Shown here piece by piece: positions 7,799 to 16,163 of a stretch of 64,000 bases of DNA (position 1 is the stretch's first letter; the number at the start of each line of letters is the position of its first letter). The DNA comes from Arenivirga flava (GTDB lineage: Bacteria > Actinomycetota > Actinomycetes > Actinomycetales > Microbacteriaceae): positions 124,001 through 188,000 of the forward strand of contig NZ_BSUL01000001.1 of assembly GCF_030161575.1 (NCBI RefSeq). The letters run 5' to 3'. The position numbers were made by a program, and so were the translations under genes. The notes below the pieces were generated by a model that was not told the origin of the DNA, made no database searches, and saw only the letters and a program-made list of their open reading frames with translations.

Positions 7799-8605
7799 CT
7801 AAGCCGGCTTCGCGAGCGCGCCGATGAGGCGGAGGATCGTCGCGAGATCCCCGGACATGTCGGCGCCCGGCGCGTCGTCCGGCGCGAAGCCGGCGATGCT
7901 GGCGCCGACGAGCGGCAGCGCCGACCGGGCCTCGCGCACGGTGGTGAGCAGCTGCTCGACGGACCAGCCGAAGGGCACCGTCGAGTGGGCCGCGTCGAAG
8001 GCCCCGGGGTCGAGCACGTCGAGGTCGACGTGCAGGTGCAGCGCGTCGGCGTTCGTGGCCAGCAGCGCCTCGGCGATGCCGGCCGGGTCGTCCTGCACCC
8101 GCACACCGGCCTCGGCGAGGAAGGACTCCTCGGCGGCGCTGGCGTCGCGGACGCCGGCGAGCACGATGCTCGAGCCGTGCAGCACGCCGTCGTCGACGAG
8201 GTGGCGCAGCACCATGCCGGTGTAGGCGCCGCTGGGGGAGGACTCGGCCGACTCGGCGTCCGGATGCGCGTCGAGCCAGAGCAGGGCGACGCGTCGGGTC
8301 TGCGCCGCGTGCTCGACCGGTGCGTACGCGACGCCGCAGTCGCCGCCGATGACGATCGGGGTGCCGCCGCGCTCGTTCTCGACCTCGGCGAGCGCCGCGG
8401 TCAGCCGCTCGCGCACGAGCCGGATGGTGCTGAGCCGTCGGATGCGGGTGCCTTCCGCATCGCCCGCTTCGAGCGGCACGTCGACGGCGGCGGTCGCGGA
8501 CGCCGGCAGGTCGCCGCGGATGGCCTCGGCGCCGGTGGCCAGCCGCATGGCGCGACTCGATCCGGAGCCCTGCCACTGCGGCACGACGAGGAATCGCGCG
8601 CTCAT
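7799..8605 (-). CDS. Arginase/agmatinase-family protein
   Basis: 268-aa ureohydrolase-fold protein. Metal-site motifs are present as GGDCG, WLDAHPD and HVDLDVLDP. In arginase and agmatinase the first of these is GGDHS and its His binds Mn; here it is Cys, so the metal site or activity may differ. ATG at 8605 has CAGACT six bases upstream and no Shine-Dalgarno, i.e. probably leaderless. Its 3' end abuts the amidase, which is convergent. Which guanidino substrate it uses, or whether it is a hydrolase at all, is not clear. Confidence 0.75.
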   Translation of the reverse strand: MSARFLVVPQWQGSGSSRAMRLATGAEAIRGDLPASATAAVDVPLEAGDAEGTRIRRLSTIRLVRERLTAALAEVENERGGTPIVIGGDCGVAYAPVEHAAQTRRVALLWLDAHPDAESAESSPSGAYTGMVLRHLVDDGVLHGSSIVLAGVRDASAAEESFLAEAGVRVQDDPAGIAEALLATNADALHLHVDLDVLDPGAFDAAHSTVPFGWSVEQLLTTVREARSALPLVGASIAGFAPDDAPGADMSGDLATILRLIGALAKPA

Positions 8606-8650
8606 GGGATCAGTCTGGCACGGGTGCCGGAAAGCGGCCGCGGGCTGAGG

Positions 8651-8667
8651 TTAGGCGTGCCTATACT
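8651..8667 (+). promoter_or_regulatory. Iron-box-like palindrome over the -10 of the SIP-domain gene
   Basis: TTAGGCGTGCCTATA (8651-8665) has the TTAGGC...GCCTA(A) half-sites of DtxR/IdeR operators, and TATACT (8662-8667) lies six bases before the ATG at 8674. Repressor bound here would cover the promoter. Fits a gene for siderophore iron release. Confidence 0.6.
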
Positions 8668-8673
8668 GTTCGC

Positions 8674-9033
8674 ATGTCCCACCCCGCGATCGCCTGGAAC
8701 CCCGGCAGCGCCGAGCGCATCCTCATCGCGGCGGGCGCGGACCAGCTCGACCAGGTCGAGGAGCTGCTCGCGGGCCTGCCCCTGTGCACGCGAGGTCAGG
8801 TCTTCATCGAGGCCGAGCGCGACCTCGAGATTACCCGCCTCATCGCCCCGGGCCGCGTCTCGGTGCACTGGCTCTCCCGCGAGCGCCGTCACGGCGCGGC
8901 GAAGGGCGAGATGCTCGACCGCGCGGTCGAGGCCTGGCTCGGCGAGATGCTGACCGGTTCCGGCACGGAGCCGAGCATCTACGCGTGGATCGCCCGAGAG
9001 GGCGCCGCGCGCCTGCTCGACGCGCGCGCCTGA
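8674..9033 (+). CDS. Stand-alone SIP-domain protein (siderophore-interacting protein C-terminal domain)
   Basis: 119-aa protein resembling only the C-terminal NAD(P)H-binding SIP domain of siderophore-interacting ferric reductases: AWNPGSAERILIAAGADQL, then a central FIEAERDLEI strand and a C-terminal helix SIYAWIAREGAARLL. The FAD-binding N-terminal domain of full-length (about 250-300 aa) proteins is absent. A DtxR/IdeR-type iron box overlaps its leaderless promoter, supporting a role in iron metabolism. It could be a partner of a separate flavoprotein elsewhere. Function inferred from domain and operator together. Confidence 0.7.
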   Translation: MSHPAIAWNPGSAERILIAAGADQLDQVEELLAGLPLCTRGQVFIEAERDLEITRLIAPGRVSVHWLSRERRHGAAKGEMLDRAVEAWLGEMLTGSGTEPSIYAWIAREGAARLLDARA

Positions 9034-9037
9034 GCGT

Positions 9038-9832
9038 TCAGCGCCCCACGTAACGGGCGCGCTCCCGCCTGAGGAAGGCCTCGACGCCGATCCGCGCGTC
9101 CTCGGTGGACATCAGCGCCGCGAGCTCGCCGGACAGCGCCGCGGCCGCGGTCCGCTCGCCCTCCTCGACGGCGATCCGGGCGTTGCGCAGGGTCGCCTGC
9201 ACGGCCAGCGGGGCCTGCTCGGCGATGCGGCGGGCCAGCTCGAGGGCGCGCGGCAGCGGGTCGCCCTCCACCACCTCCTGCACAAGGCCGAGGCGCAGCG
9301 CCTCGTCGGCGTCGAACTCGTCGCCGGTCAGCATCCAGCGCATCGCGCCGCCCCAGCCGGCGCGGGCCGGCAAGCGCAGCGTCGCGCCGCCGAACGGCAG
9401 GATCGCGCGGGCCACCTCGAGCTGGGCGAAGCGGGTGCCCCGCGACGCGATCGCGATCTCGCTCGCCAGCGCCAGCTCGATCGAGAGGGTGAAACTGACG
9501 CCCTTGAGCGCCACCACGACCGGCTTGCGGCAGCGCTCGCCGCGCACGCCCCACGGGTCCAGCCCGTCCTCGGGCACCGCGTCGAGACCGTCCGGTCCGA
9601 CCCTCGGGCCGATGTCCGCCAGGTCGAGGCCGGCGCTGAAGTGCTCGCCGTGGGCGTGCACCACGCCGACGCGCAGGTCCGCGTCCCGGTCGAGCAGCCC
9701 GTACGCGGCGGCGAGCTCGCGCAGCATCCGCAGATCGGCTGCGTTGCGCTTCTCCGGTCGGTCGAGGCCGATCAGCAGCACCGCACCGTCACGCTCCACG
9801 GTCACCCGCGGCCGTTCCTCGTCCACGCTCAT
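9038..9832 (-). CDS. Enoyl-CoA hydratase/isomerase family protein
   Basis: 264-aa crotonase-fold enzyme of acyl-CoA metabolism. The oxyanion-hole segment HFSAGLDLADI and the second block ALKGVSFTLSIELALASEI, then FAQLEVARAILPFGG carrying a candidate catalytic Glu, are in family order. The ATG at 9832 is chosen over longer in-frame sequence because GAGGAGG lies just before it and the fold begins there (PRVTVERDGAVLLIGLDRPEKRNA in two parts). It converges on the SIP-domain gene with four bases between stops. Specific substrate unknown. Confidence 0.88.
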   Translation of the reverse strand: MSVDEERPRVTVERDGAVLLIGLDRPEKRNAADLRMLRELAAAYGLLDRDADLRVGVVHAHGEHFSAGLDLADIGPRVGPDGLDAVPEDGLDPWGVRGERCRKPVVVALKGVSFTLSIELALASEIAIASRGTRFAQLEVARAILPFGGATLRLPARAGWGGAMRWMLTGDEFDADEALRLGLVQEVVEGDPLPRALELARRIAEQAPLAVQATLRNARIAVEEGERTAAAALSGELAALMSTEDARIGVEAFLRRERARYVGR

Positions 9833-9945
9833 CCGCACCTCCTCGTGCCCAGCCGTCGTCCTCGGGAGTCTGCCACGAGCGGATGCGCCGTGCTCGTCGT
9901 CCCGCGCGCGCCCGGCGCAAGCAGGGGACGAGCGGATGCGCGCCC

Positions 9946-10650
9946 TCAGCGCAGCTCGATCGGCGCGGGGGAGGAGCGCACGGTGCTCGGCTCGCCCGAC
10001 TCGGCGAAGAGCTGCACGGTCACGACGGCGTCGTAGTCGCCCGGCGCCGGCGGGCCGTCGCCGCAACCGATCAGCGCGCCCTGGACGTCGATCTCCGTCG
10101 TGCCGCCGGCGTCGAGGTCGACGCTGCGCGCAGCGTCCGTGCCGAGGAGCGCCGCCACGACGCGATCGCCGTCGAGCAGCGCGATGGAGGTCACGAGCAC
10201 CTCGCCGCGCAGGGTGCCGTCGAGGCTGCCGATCGACACGCTCGCGCCTCCGCCGCGGTCCAGGTCGGCGGGCGCGGCGATCTCCACGCCGCGTGTCTCG
10301 GCGGCGGCCGCGTCGGGCAGCGCGCAGGCGTCGCCCTCGCGCACCTGCGGCTGCGACGGCGCGGACTCCGCATCGGTCGAGAACGTGCCGCCATCGGTCG
10401 CGGGCTCCTCGGAGAGCACGGCCGTGTCGGACGCCCCCGGGCCGCCGTTGCCGGGCAGCAGCACGCCGACGAGCCCGGCCCCGGAAGCGATCAGCGCCAC
10501 CGCGAGCGCGCCGCCCGCGATCGCGAGCCGTGGCTTCCGGCGTCGGCGCGAGCCGCGCAGCACGGCCTCCACGTCGACGCCGCGCCGACCGGGCTCGGAC
10601 GCCTCGTGCAGGGCGGCGCGCAGCCGGTCCCGTTGCGGATCCTCTGTCAT
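9946..10650 (-). CDS. Single-pass membrane protein, putative sigma-factor partner
   Basis: 234-aa protein with a basic cytosolic N-terminus (RRRRKPRL near residue 40), one membrane helix (LAIAGGALAVALIASGAG), then an acidic/Ser-rich extracellular region with two Cys. Its ATG overlaps the sigma-factor stop as ATGA, so it is co-translated with it. Position and topology suggest an anti-sigma factor or sensor for the adjacent SigE-type ECF factor, but the HxxxCxxC zinc anti-sigma motif is absent. No specific family is recognised. Confidence 0.65.
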   Translation of the reverse strand: MTEDPQRDRLRAALHEASEPGRRGVDVEAVLRGSRRRRKPRLAIAGGALAVALIASGAGLVGVLLPGNGGPGASDTAVLSEEPATDGGTFSTDAESAPSQPQVREGDACALPDAAAAETRGVEIAAPADLDRGGGASVSIGSLDGTLRGEVLVTSIALLDGDRVVAALLGTDAARSVDLDAGGTTEIDVQGALIGCGDGPPAPGDYDAVVTVQLFAESGEPSTVRSSPAPIELR

Positions 10651-11231
10651 CGCCGTCGTCCTTCCACCGGGCCGAGCACGTCGCCGAGCTTGGCGAGCCC
10701 GTCGCTGAGGTACCGCTTCACCGCGCCGGAGCTGATGCCGAGCGTCGCAGCGACGCGGTCGACCGTGAGGTCCTCGTAGTAGCGCAGCACCACGCAGGCG
10801 CGCTCGCGCGGGCTGAGCCGCACCAGGGCGCGCCGCACCTCCAGGCGGGTGTCGACCGCGCCGTCGCTCGCGGGCACGCTGTCCGGTTCGGCGGCGAGGT
10901 GCGCGACCTTGCGCCACCGGCCGCTGCCCCGCCACTGGTCGAGGCAGCGGTTGAGGATGGCGCGGCGCACGTAGGCCTCGGCCTTCTCGACCCCGTGCCC
11001 GTTGCGCAGGCGTCCGAACGTGGCGACCAGCGCATCCTGCATCAGGTCGGCGCCGTCCTCCGGATCGCCGCAGAGCAGCGTCGCGTACCGCAGCAGCGCG
11101 TCGCCGCGGTGCTCGACCAGATCGGCCACGACCCGCTCCCACTCGGCGGTCCGGGGCGCGATGGAGTCCGCCCCCGCGGGGCTCCCGCCGCGTCGCGCCT
11201 CCACGGACGACCACACTGCCACGCTGCTCAT
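10647..11231 (-). CDS. SigE-family ECF RNA polymerase sigma factor
   Basis: 194-aa extracytoplasmic-function sigma factor. Region 2 covers RYATLLCGDPEDGADLMQDA through YVRRAILNRCLDQWR, and region 4 is LSPRERACVVLRYYEDLTVD followed by AATLGISSGAVKRYLSDG, the SigE-family helix-turn-helix that reads the -35 element. ATG at 11231 sits close behind GGAGGTC; the first 30 residues are poorly conserved, so a downstream start is possible. It overlaps the next gene by 4 nt. Confidence 0.88.
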   Translation of the reverse strand: MSSVAVWSSVEARRGGSPAGADSIAPRTAEWERVVADLVEHRGDALLRYATLLCGDPEDGADLMQDALVATFGRLRNGHGVEKAEAYVRRAILNRCLDQWRGSGRWRKVAHLAAEPDSVPASDGAVDTRLEVRRALVRLSPRERACVVLRYYEDLTVDRVAATLGISSGAVKRYLSDGLAKLGDVLGPVEGRRR

Positions 11232-11329
11232 GACCTCCGCGATGCCGCAGCGGCGCGTCGCGTCGGGGTGCTGCCTGGACGCGGCCGCAAAGTCGTCCCG
11301 TCCTCGTCAGCGGGCGCCGGGGCCAGGTC

Positions 11330-11335
11330 TACCGT
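11330..11335 (+). promoter_or_regulatory. Leaderless -10 element of the sugar transporter gene
   Basis: TACCGT with seven bases to the GTG at 11343 and no Shine-Dalgarno. Confidence 0.45.
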
Positions 11336-11342
11336 TGGCTGA

Positions 11343-12779
11343 GTGAACGCGCAGAAGACCTCCAGCAGTACGAACCGCAAGGTCGTCGGGCTCGCCATCG
11401 CGGGTGCCGTCGGCGGCTTCCTCTTCGGCTTCGACTCCTCGGTCATCAACGGGGCGGTCGACGCGATCGAGGGACAGTTCGCGCTCAGCGACTTCCTCAC
11501 CGGCTTCGCCGTCGCCAGCGCCCTCCTCGGTTGCGCCGTGGGCGCCTGGATCGCGGGCGGCGTCGCCGATCGCTGGGGCCGCATCCCCACCATGCTCGTC
11601 GGCGCGTTCCTCTTCCTGATCAGCGCGATCGGATGCGGTTTCGCCTTCGCCGTGTGGGACCTCATCCTCTGGCGCGTGATCGGCGGTTTCGGCATCGGCA
11701 TCGCGTCGGTGATCGCCCCCGCCTACATCGCGGAGATCTCGCCGCGTCAACTGCGCGGCCGGCTCGGCTCGCTGCAGCAGCTGGCGATCACGATCGGCAT
11801 CTTCACCGCCCTCCTCTCCGACGCCCTCTTCGCGGAGGCCGCCGGCGGTGCGGCGAACGAGCTGTGGTTCGGCCTCGAGGCGTGGCGCTGGATGTTCCTC
11901 GCCGGCGCGGTGCCCGCGGTGGTCTACGGCGTCATCGCCCTGAGGCTGCCGGAGTCGCCGCGATTCCTGGTGCGCAAGGGCAAGGAGGACGACGCCCGCC
12001 GCATCCTCACCTCCATCACGCCGCCGGACGAGGTCGAGCGCTCCTACAAGGAGATCCACGAGGCCATCGCGGCCGACGAGGCGGCCAAGGAGCACGGTAC
12101 GGTGCGCGGACCATGGCTCGGGCTGAAGCCGATCGTCTGGGTCGGCATCGCGCTCAGCGTGTTCCAGCAGTTCGTCGGCATCAACGTGATTTTCTACTAC
12201 TCCACGACCCTGTGGCGCTCCGTCGGCTTCGAGGAGAGCGACTCCTTCACCATCTCGGTGATCACTTCGGTCACGAACATCGTCGTCACCCTCATCGCCA
12301 TCGCGCTCATCGACCGCATCGGCCGCAAGCCGATCCTGCTCGTCGGCTCGGCCGGCATGGCGCTCTCGCTCGCCACCATGGCCGTCGCGTTCTCGCAGGC
12401 CGTGCAGGTCGACGGCGAGCCGAGCCTGCCCGGCTCGTGGGGCCCGATCGCGCTCGTCGCGGCGAACGTCTTCGTCGTCGCCTTCGGCGCCAGCTGGGGC
12501 CCGGTGGTCTGGGTGCTGCTCGGCGAGATCTTCCCGAACCGCATCCGCGCCCGCGCTCTCGGCATCGCCGCGGCCGCACAGTGGCTGGCGAACTTCGCGA
12601 TCACCGTCAGCTTCCCGCCCATGAGCGAGGCCTCGCTGGTGCTCACCTACGGCATGTACGCGCTCTTCGCCGCGCTGTCGTTCCTGTTCGTGTTCAGGGT
12701 CGTGCCCGAGACGAACGGCATGTCGCTCGAGCAGGCCGAGACCCTCTTCACCCGCAAGGGCGCCGCGAAGCGCGGCTGA
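11343..12779 (+). CDS. Sugar-porter-family MFS transporter
   Basis: 478-aa, 12-helix major facilitator of the sugar porter subfamily. Diagnostic motifs appear in order: GGVADRWGRIP after helix 2, LRGRLGSLQQL before helix 5, RLPESPRFLV at the end of the first half, QQFVGINVIFYYS in helix 7, DRIGRKP between helices 8 and 9, and VPETNGMSLEQ at the C-terminus. Works as an H+-coupled or facilitative importer of a sugar or polyol in the plasma membrane; the substrate is not evident. GTG start at 11343 with a leaderless promoter. Confidence 0.92.
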   Translation: MNAQKTSSSTNRKVVGLAIAGAVGGFLFGFDSSVINGAVDAIEGQFALSDFLTGFAVASALLGCAVGAWIAGGVADRWGRIPTMLVGAFLFLISAIGCGFAFAVWDLILWRVIGGFGIGIASVIAPAYIAEISPRQLRGRLGSLQQLAITIGIFTALLSDALFAEAAGGAANELWFGLEAWRWMFLAGAVPAVVYGVIALRLPESPRFLVRKGKEDDARRILTSITPPDEVERSYKEIHEAIAADEAAKEHGTVRGPWLGLKPIVWVGIALSVFQQFVGINVIFYYSTTLWRSVGFEESDSFTISVITSVTNIVVTLIAIALIDRIGRKPILLVGSAGMALSLATMAVAFSQAVQVDGEPSLPGSWGPIALVAANVFVVAFGASWGPVVWVLLGEIFPNRIRARALGIAAAAQWLANFAITVSFPPMSEASLVLTYGMYALFAALSFLFVFRVVPETNGMSLEQAETLFTRKGAAKRG

Positions 12780-12796
12780 TGCGCGAGCTCGCGACC

Positions 12797-12802
12797 TAGG
12801 AT
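12797..12802 (+). promoter_or_regulatory. Leaderless -10 element of the CPBP-like gene
   Basis: TAGGAT, six bases, then GTG at 12809. No Shine-Dalgarno. Confidence 0.5.
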
Positions 12803-12808
12803 CGCTGC

Positions 12809-13624
12809 GTGCCGCCCACCGAGACGACCGCCCCGACCAGGACGCCGCTCGCGCTGGTCCCCTCCGTACTGCTGGCGCTCTCGGCGCTCGCCCTCTTCGG
12901 CTTCCTGCAGCCGCTCGTCGGCTACCCGCTGCTCGCCGCCGCGCTGATCTCGGGCTTCCTGGTCGGCCGGGAGCTCGGCAGGGATCTCCTGCTCATCGGG
13001 GTCGGCATCGCCATCGTCTCGACCACCTCCGTCGAGGCCGACGTGTCGTGGCCGAGCTTCATCCGCATCGGCGCCGTGCTCGGCGCTGCAGTGCTCGTGC
13101 CGCTCCTCATCGACCGCTTCGTCTACCGCCGGCGGGCCATCGCGTTCCCGTGGCGCAGCCGCGAGCGGAAGACCCGCGGCGAGATCGCGTACCTGATCGC
13201 CGTGCCGGTGCTGGGCTGGCTGATCCTGCCGTTCTACTTCATCCGCTCGGGCGCCTACGAGAACTGGCCGCACATCACCGACCTGTCGGAGCTCGGCCGC
13301 TTCTTCGTGGGCGTCAACGCGGTCGGCACCTGGGACGAGCTGTTCTTCATCTGCACGTGCTTCGCGCTGCTGCGCCGGCACCTGCCCGACTGGCAGGCCA
13401 ACCTCGTGCAGGCCGTGATCTTCGTCTCGTTCCTGTGGGAGCTCGGCTACCGCTCATGGGGCCCGCTGCTTACATTCCCCTTCGCGCTGCTGCAGGGCTA
13501 CCTGTTCTCGAAGACCCGCTCGCTCGGCTACGTGCTGGCCGTGCACCTGCTCTTCGACGCGATCGTGTTCCTCGCGATCGTGCACGCGCACAACCGCGAC
13601 TGGTTCCCGGTCTTCCTCTACTGA
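12809..13624 (+). CDS. CPBP-like intramembrane protease family protein
   Basis: 271-aa membrane protein with about eight hydrophobic segments. Two blocks resemble the CPBP/Rce1 family: GTWDELFFICTCFALLRR (family motif EExxxR, here DE with a downstream Arg pair) and VHLLFDAIVFL (family H-x3-N/D). In functional family members the acidic pair and His line the membrane active site; the first Glu being Asp makes catalysis uncertain. Leaderless GTG start. A transcription terminator follows. No substrate is evident. Confidence 0.65.
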   Translation: MPPTETTAPTRTPLALVPSVLLALSALALFGFLQPLVGYPLLAAALISGFLVGRELGRDLLLIGVGIAIVSTTSVEADVSWPSFIRIGAVLGAAVLVPLLIDRFVYRRRAIAFPWRSRERKTRGEIAYLIAVPVLGWLILPFYFIRSGAYENWPHITDLSELGRFFVGVNAVGTWDELFFICTCFALLRRHLPDWQANLVQAVIFVSFLWELGYRSWGPLLTFPFALLQGYLFSKTRSLGYVLAVHLLFDAIVFLAIVHAHNRDWFPVFLY

Positions 13625-13643
13625 TCGGATGCGGCGGGAACGC

Positions 13644-13678
13644 CGAAGGGCCCGTCAGCGGTGCCGACGGGCCCTTCG
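13644..13678. terminator. Bidirectional hairpin terminator
   Basis: Perfect 13-bp inverted repeat CGAAGGGCCCGTC / GACGGGCCCTTCG with a 9-nt loop between the CPBP-like gene and the oppositely oriented tRNA. No strong T-run. Confidence 0.75.
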
Positions 13679-13684
13679 CAGTCG

Positions 13685-13756
13685 TGCCCCCGGAGGGATT
13701 CGAACCCCGACCTACGGTACCGGAAACCGGCGCTCTATCCCCTGAGCTACGGAGGC
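13685..13756 (-). tRNA. tRNA-Arg(CCG)
   Basis: Cloverleaf on the minus strand: acceptor arms GCCTCCG / CGGGGGC, D-stem GCTC/GAGC, anticodon loop TTCCGGT giving anticodon CCG, and TTCGAAT T-loop. It is 72 nt long and the T-stem pairs only if one more G is present before TTCGAAT (CGGGG read, GGGGG expected), which would also bring the variable loop to five bases. This looks like one more homopolymer contraction. No CCA is encoded. Confidence 0.9.
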
Positions 13757-13799
13757 GGACTGGGCAACACTACCACCGCGGCGGTGCCGCCGACGCCGC

Positions 13800-14429
13800 T
13801 CAGGCGGCGGGCAGCCCGTCGACCGCCGAGCGCACGATCTGCTCGGCCTCGCCCGGCTCGACGAAGGCCGTCGAGGTCGCGACGACGCGGTACGGGCCGC
13901 TGAAGACCTGCGCCTCGCCGACGCCGTCGACCACCGTGAAGTACCCCTCGGCTCCGAAGGTCGGCACCGCGGTGCTCGACGCCTGCAGCGCCTCGTGCCG
14001 GTCGACGATCTCGCCGTCGCTGAGCTGCGAGACGCCGACCTCGATCGTGATGCCGCTGGTGAGGTTGACCCACTGGCAGCTGATGCCCTGCTCGGCGACG
14101 ACCTCGGCCTGTGCGCTGCCGGCGGCCGGGGTCCAGTCGTCCTGGCGGCCGAAGTTCGGGTTGTAGGCGTACATCTCGTCGAGGGTCAGCACCTCGTCGC
14201 AGCCGAACGCGACCGGGGTGCCGTCGGGCTCCGGCGCCTCGGAGGCGCTCGCGCTCGGCGCGGGGCTGCTCGACGGTGCTTCGGCGCTGGGGCTCGGCGC
14301 CGCGGCGCTCTCGCTGGGCTCAGGCTCCCCCGACGCGGGCGTGCAGCCCGCCAGCAGCAGCCCGGCGGTGGCTGCGACGGCACCGATCGTGACGAGGCGG
14401 GATGAGCGGATGCGGGGCGGGCGCGACAT
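13800..14429 (-). CDS. Secreted lipoprotein of unknown function
   Basis: 209-aa lipoprotein. The signal peptide ends in the lipobox LLLAGC; the Cys would be acylated and the protein anchored outside the membrane. A Ser/Pro/Ala/Glu linker of about 40 residues follows, then a compact domain beginning FGCDEVLTLDEMYAYNP with a second Cys in GISCQW, possibly a disulfide. TAGAGT seven bases before the ATG at 14429 marks a leaderless promoter. Divergent from argS. No family recognised. Confidence 0.7.
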   Translation of the reverse strand: MSRPPRIRSSRLVTIGAVAATAGLLLAGCTPASGEPEPSESAAAPSPSAEAPSSSPAPSASASEAPEPDGTPVAFGCDEVLTLDEMYAYNPNFGRQDDWTPAAGSAQAEVVAEQGISCQWVNLTSGITIEVGVSQLSDGEIVDRHEALQASSTAVPTFGAEGYFTVVDGVGEAQVFSGPYRVVATSTAFVEPGEAEQIVRSAVDGLPAA

Positions 14430-14485
14430 GGTCAGGACTCTATCCGCTGCGTCGCTCCCCATCGGGCGCCGAGCGCGGCGGCGGC

Positions 14486-14491
14486 TAGGAT
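14486..14491 (+). promoter_or_regulatory. Leaderless -10 element of argS
   Basis: TAGGAT with eight bases to the GTG at 14500. Confidence 0.45.
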
Positions 14492-14499
14492 CGTCCCCC

Positions 14500-16163
14500 G
14501 TGACCCCCGAAGAACTCGCCGCCCGTCTGCACGCCATCGTCCTCGGGATCGTCGAGCGACGCGGCCTCGGCGAGACCGTGGCGGTCGCCCCGGACGACAT
14601 CACCCTCGAGCGCCCCCGCAACCGCGAGCACGGCGACTGGGCGAGCAACGCCGCCATGAAGCTGGCCAAGAAGGTCGGTGCGAACCCGCGCGAGCTCGCG
14701 GCCGAGATCGTCGAGGGCGTGCGCGCCATCGACGGTGTGAGCGCGGTCGACATCGCCGGTCCCGGCTTCATCAACATCACCCTCGACGCGGCAGCCGCCG
14801 GCGCTCTGGCGAAGGCGATCGTCGAGGCGGGGAGTCCTACGGCTCGAACGACGCCCTGGCCGGCCAGAGCATCAACCTCGAGTTCGTCTCCGCCAACCCG
14901 ACCGGCCCGCTGCACATCGGCCACACCCGCTGGGCCGCGCTCGGCGACGCCCTCGCCCGGGTGCTGAGGGCGTCCGGAGCGGATCTGCGCAGCGAGTTCT
15001 ACATCAACGACGCGGGCGCGCAGATGGACGTCTTCGGTGCGAGCGTGCTCGCGGCGGCGAAGGGCGAGCCGACCCCCGAGGGCGGCTACCCGGGCGAGTA
15101 CGTGCAGCAGCTCGGCCGTCGCGCCCTCGAGGCCCGCCCGAACCTGCTCGAGCTGCCCGAGCACGAGGCGCTCGCCGAGGCGCGCGAGCTGGGCTACGCG
15201 TTCCAGCTCGAGGAGATCAAGGCCTCCCTCGAGCGCTTCGCCGTGCACTTCGACATCTGGTTCTCGGAGCGCGTGCTGCACACGAAGGACGCGGACGGAT
15301 CGAGCGACGTCGACCGCGCCGTCGAGCGGCTGCGCGCGCAGGGCCACGTGTTCGACGAGGACGACGCGGTGTGGGTGCGCACGACCGACTTCGGCGACGA
15401 CAAGGACCGCGTGATCAAGCGCGGCAACGGCGTGTACACCTACTTCGCCGCCGACGCGGCCTACTACCTCTCGAAGAGCGACCGCGGCTTCGCCAAGAAG
15501 ATCTACCTGCTGGGCGCCGACCACCACGGCTACGTGCACCGGCTCAAGGCGATCGCCGGGGCGGCCGGCGAGGACCCGCAGCGCGACATCGAGGTGCTCA
15601 TCGGGCAGCTGGTGAGCATCAACGGCGCGAAGCTCTCCAAGCGCGCCGGCAACATCATCGAGCTGGACGACCTGCAGGCGTGGCTCGGCACCGACGCGCT
15701 GCGCTACTCGCTGGCCCGCTACCCTGCCGACTCGCCGCTGACCCTCGACCCCGAGATCCTGCAGCGCCGCACGAACGACAACCCGGTCTTCACCGTGCAG
15801 TACGCCCACGCCCGCACCCGCTCGGTGGCCCGCAACGCCGAGACGGCGGGCGTCGAGCGGAGCGCCTTCGAGCCCTCGCTGCTCGCGCACGAGACCGAGA
15901 GCGTGCTGCTCGGCGCGCTCGGCGAGTTCCCGCGCATCGTGGCCCAGGCGGCCGAGCTGCGCGAGCCGCACCGCGTCGCCCGCTACGTGGAGGAGCTCGC
16001 CGGCCACTACCACCGCTGGTACGACAACTGCCGCGTGACGCCGCTCGGCGACGAGCCGGTCGAGGACGTGCACCGCACCCGCCTCTGGCTCAACGACGCC
16101 ACCAGCCAGGTGATCCGCAACGGCCTCGGCCTGCTCGGGGTCTCGGCGCCGGACCGGATGTGA
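14500..16163 (+). CDS. argS: Arginyl-tRNA synthetase (one-base frameshift)
   Basis: Class I aminoacyl-tRNA synthetase charging tRNA-Arg; essential. With one base restored it is 554 aa, a normal length. The HIGH motif is in GPLHIGHTRWAALGDALA and the KMSKS equivalent is AKLSKRAGN; the C-terminal anticodon-binding helical domain ends ...GLLGVSAPDRM. The reading frame changes near 14830, where GCGGGGAGTCC should be GCGGGGGAGTCC (GAG-GCG-GGG-GAG-TCC). Because the gene is essential and otherwise intact, this is almost certainly an assembly error. Its stop overlaps the next GTG. Confidence 0.95.

Noticed and set aside
14961-16163. argS as a short gene starting at 14961
   Set aside because: The HIGH motif and N-terminal domain lie upstream and join perfectly when one G is restored.
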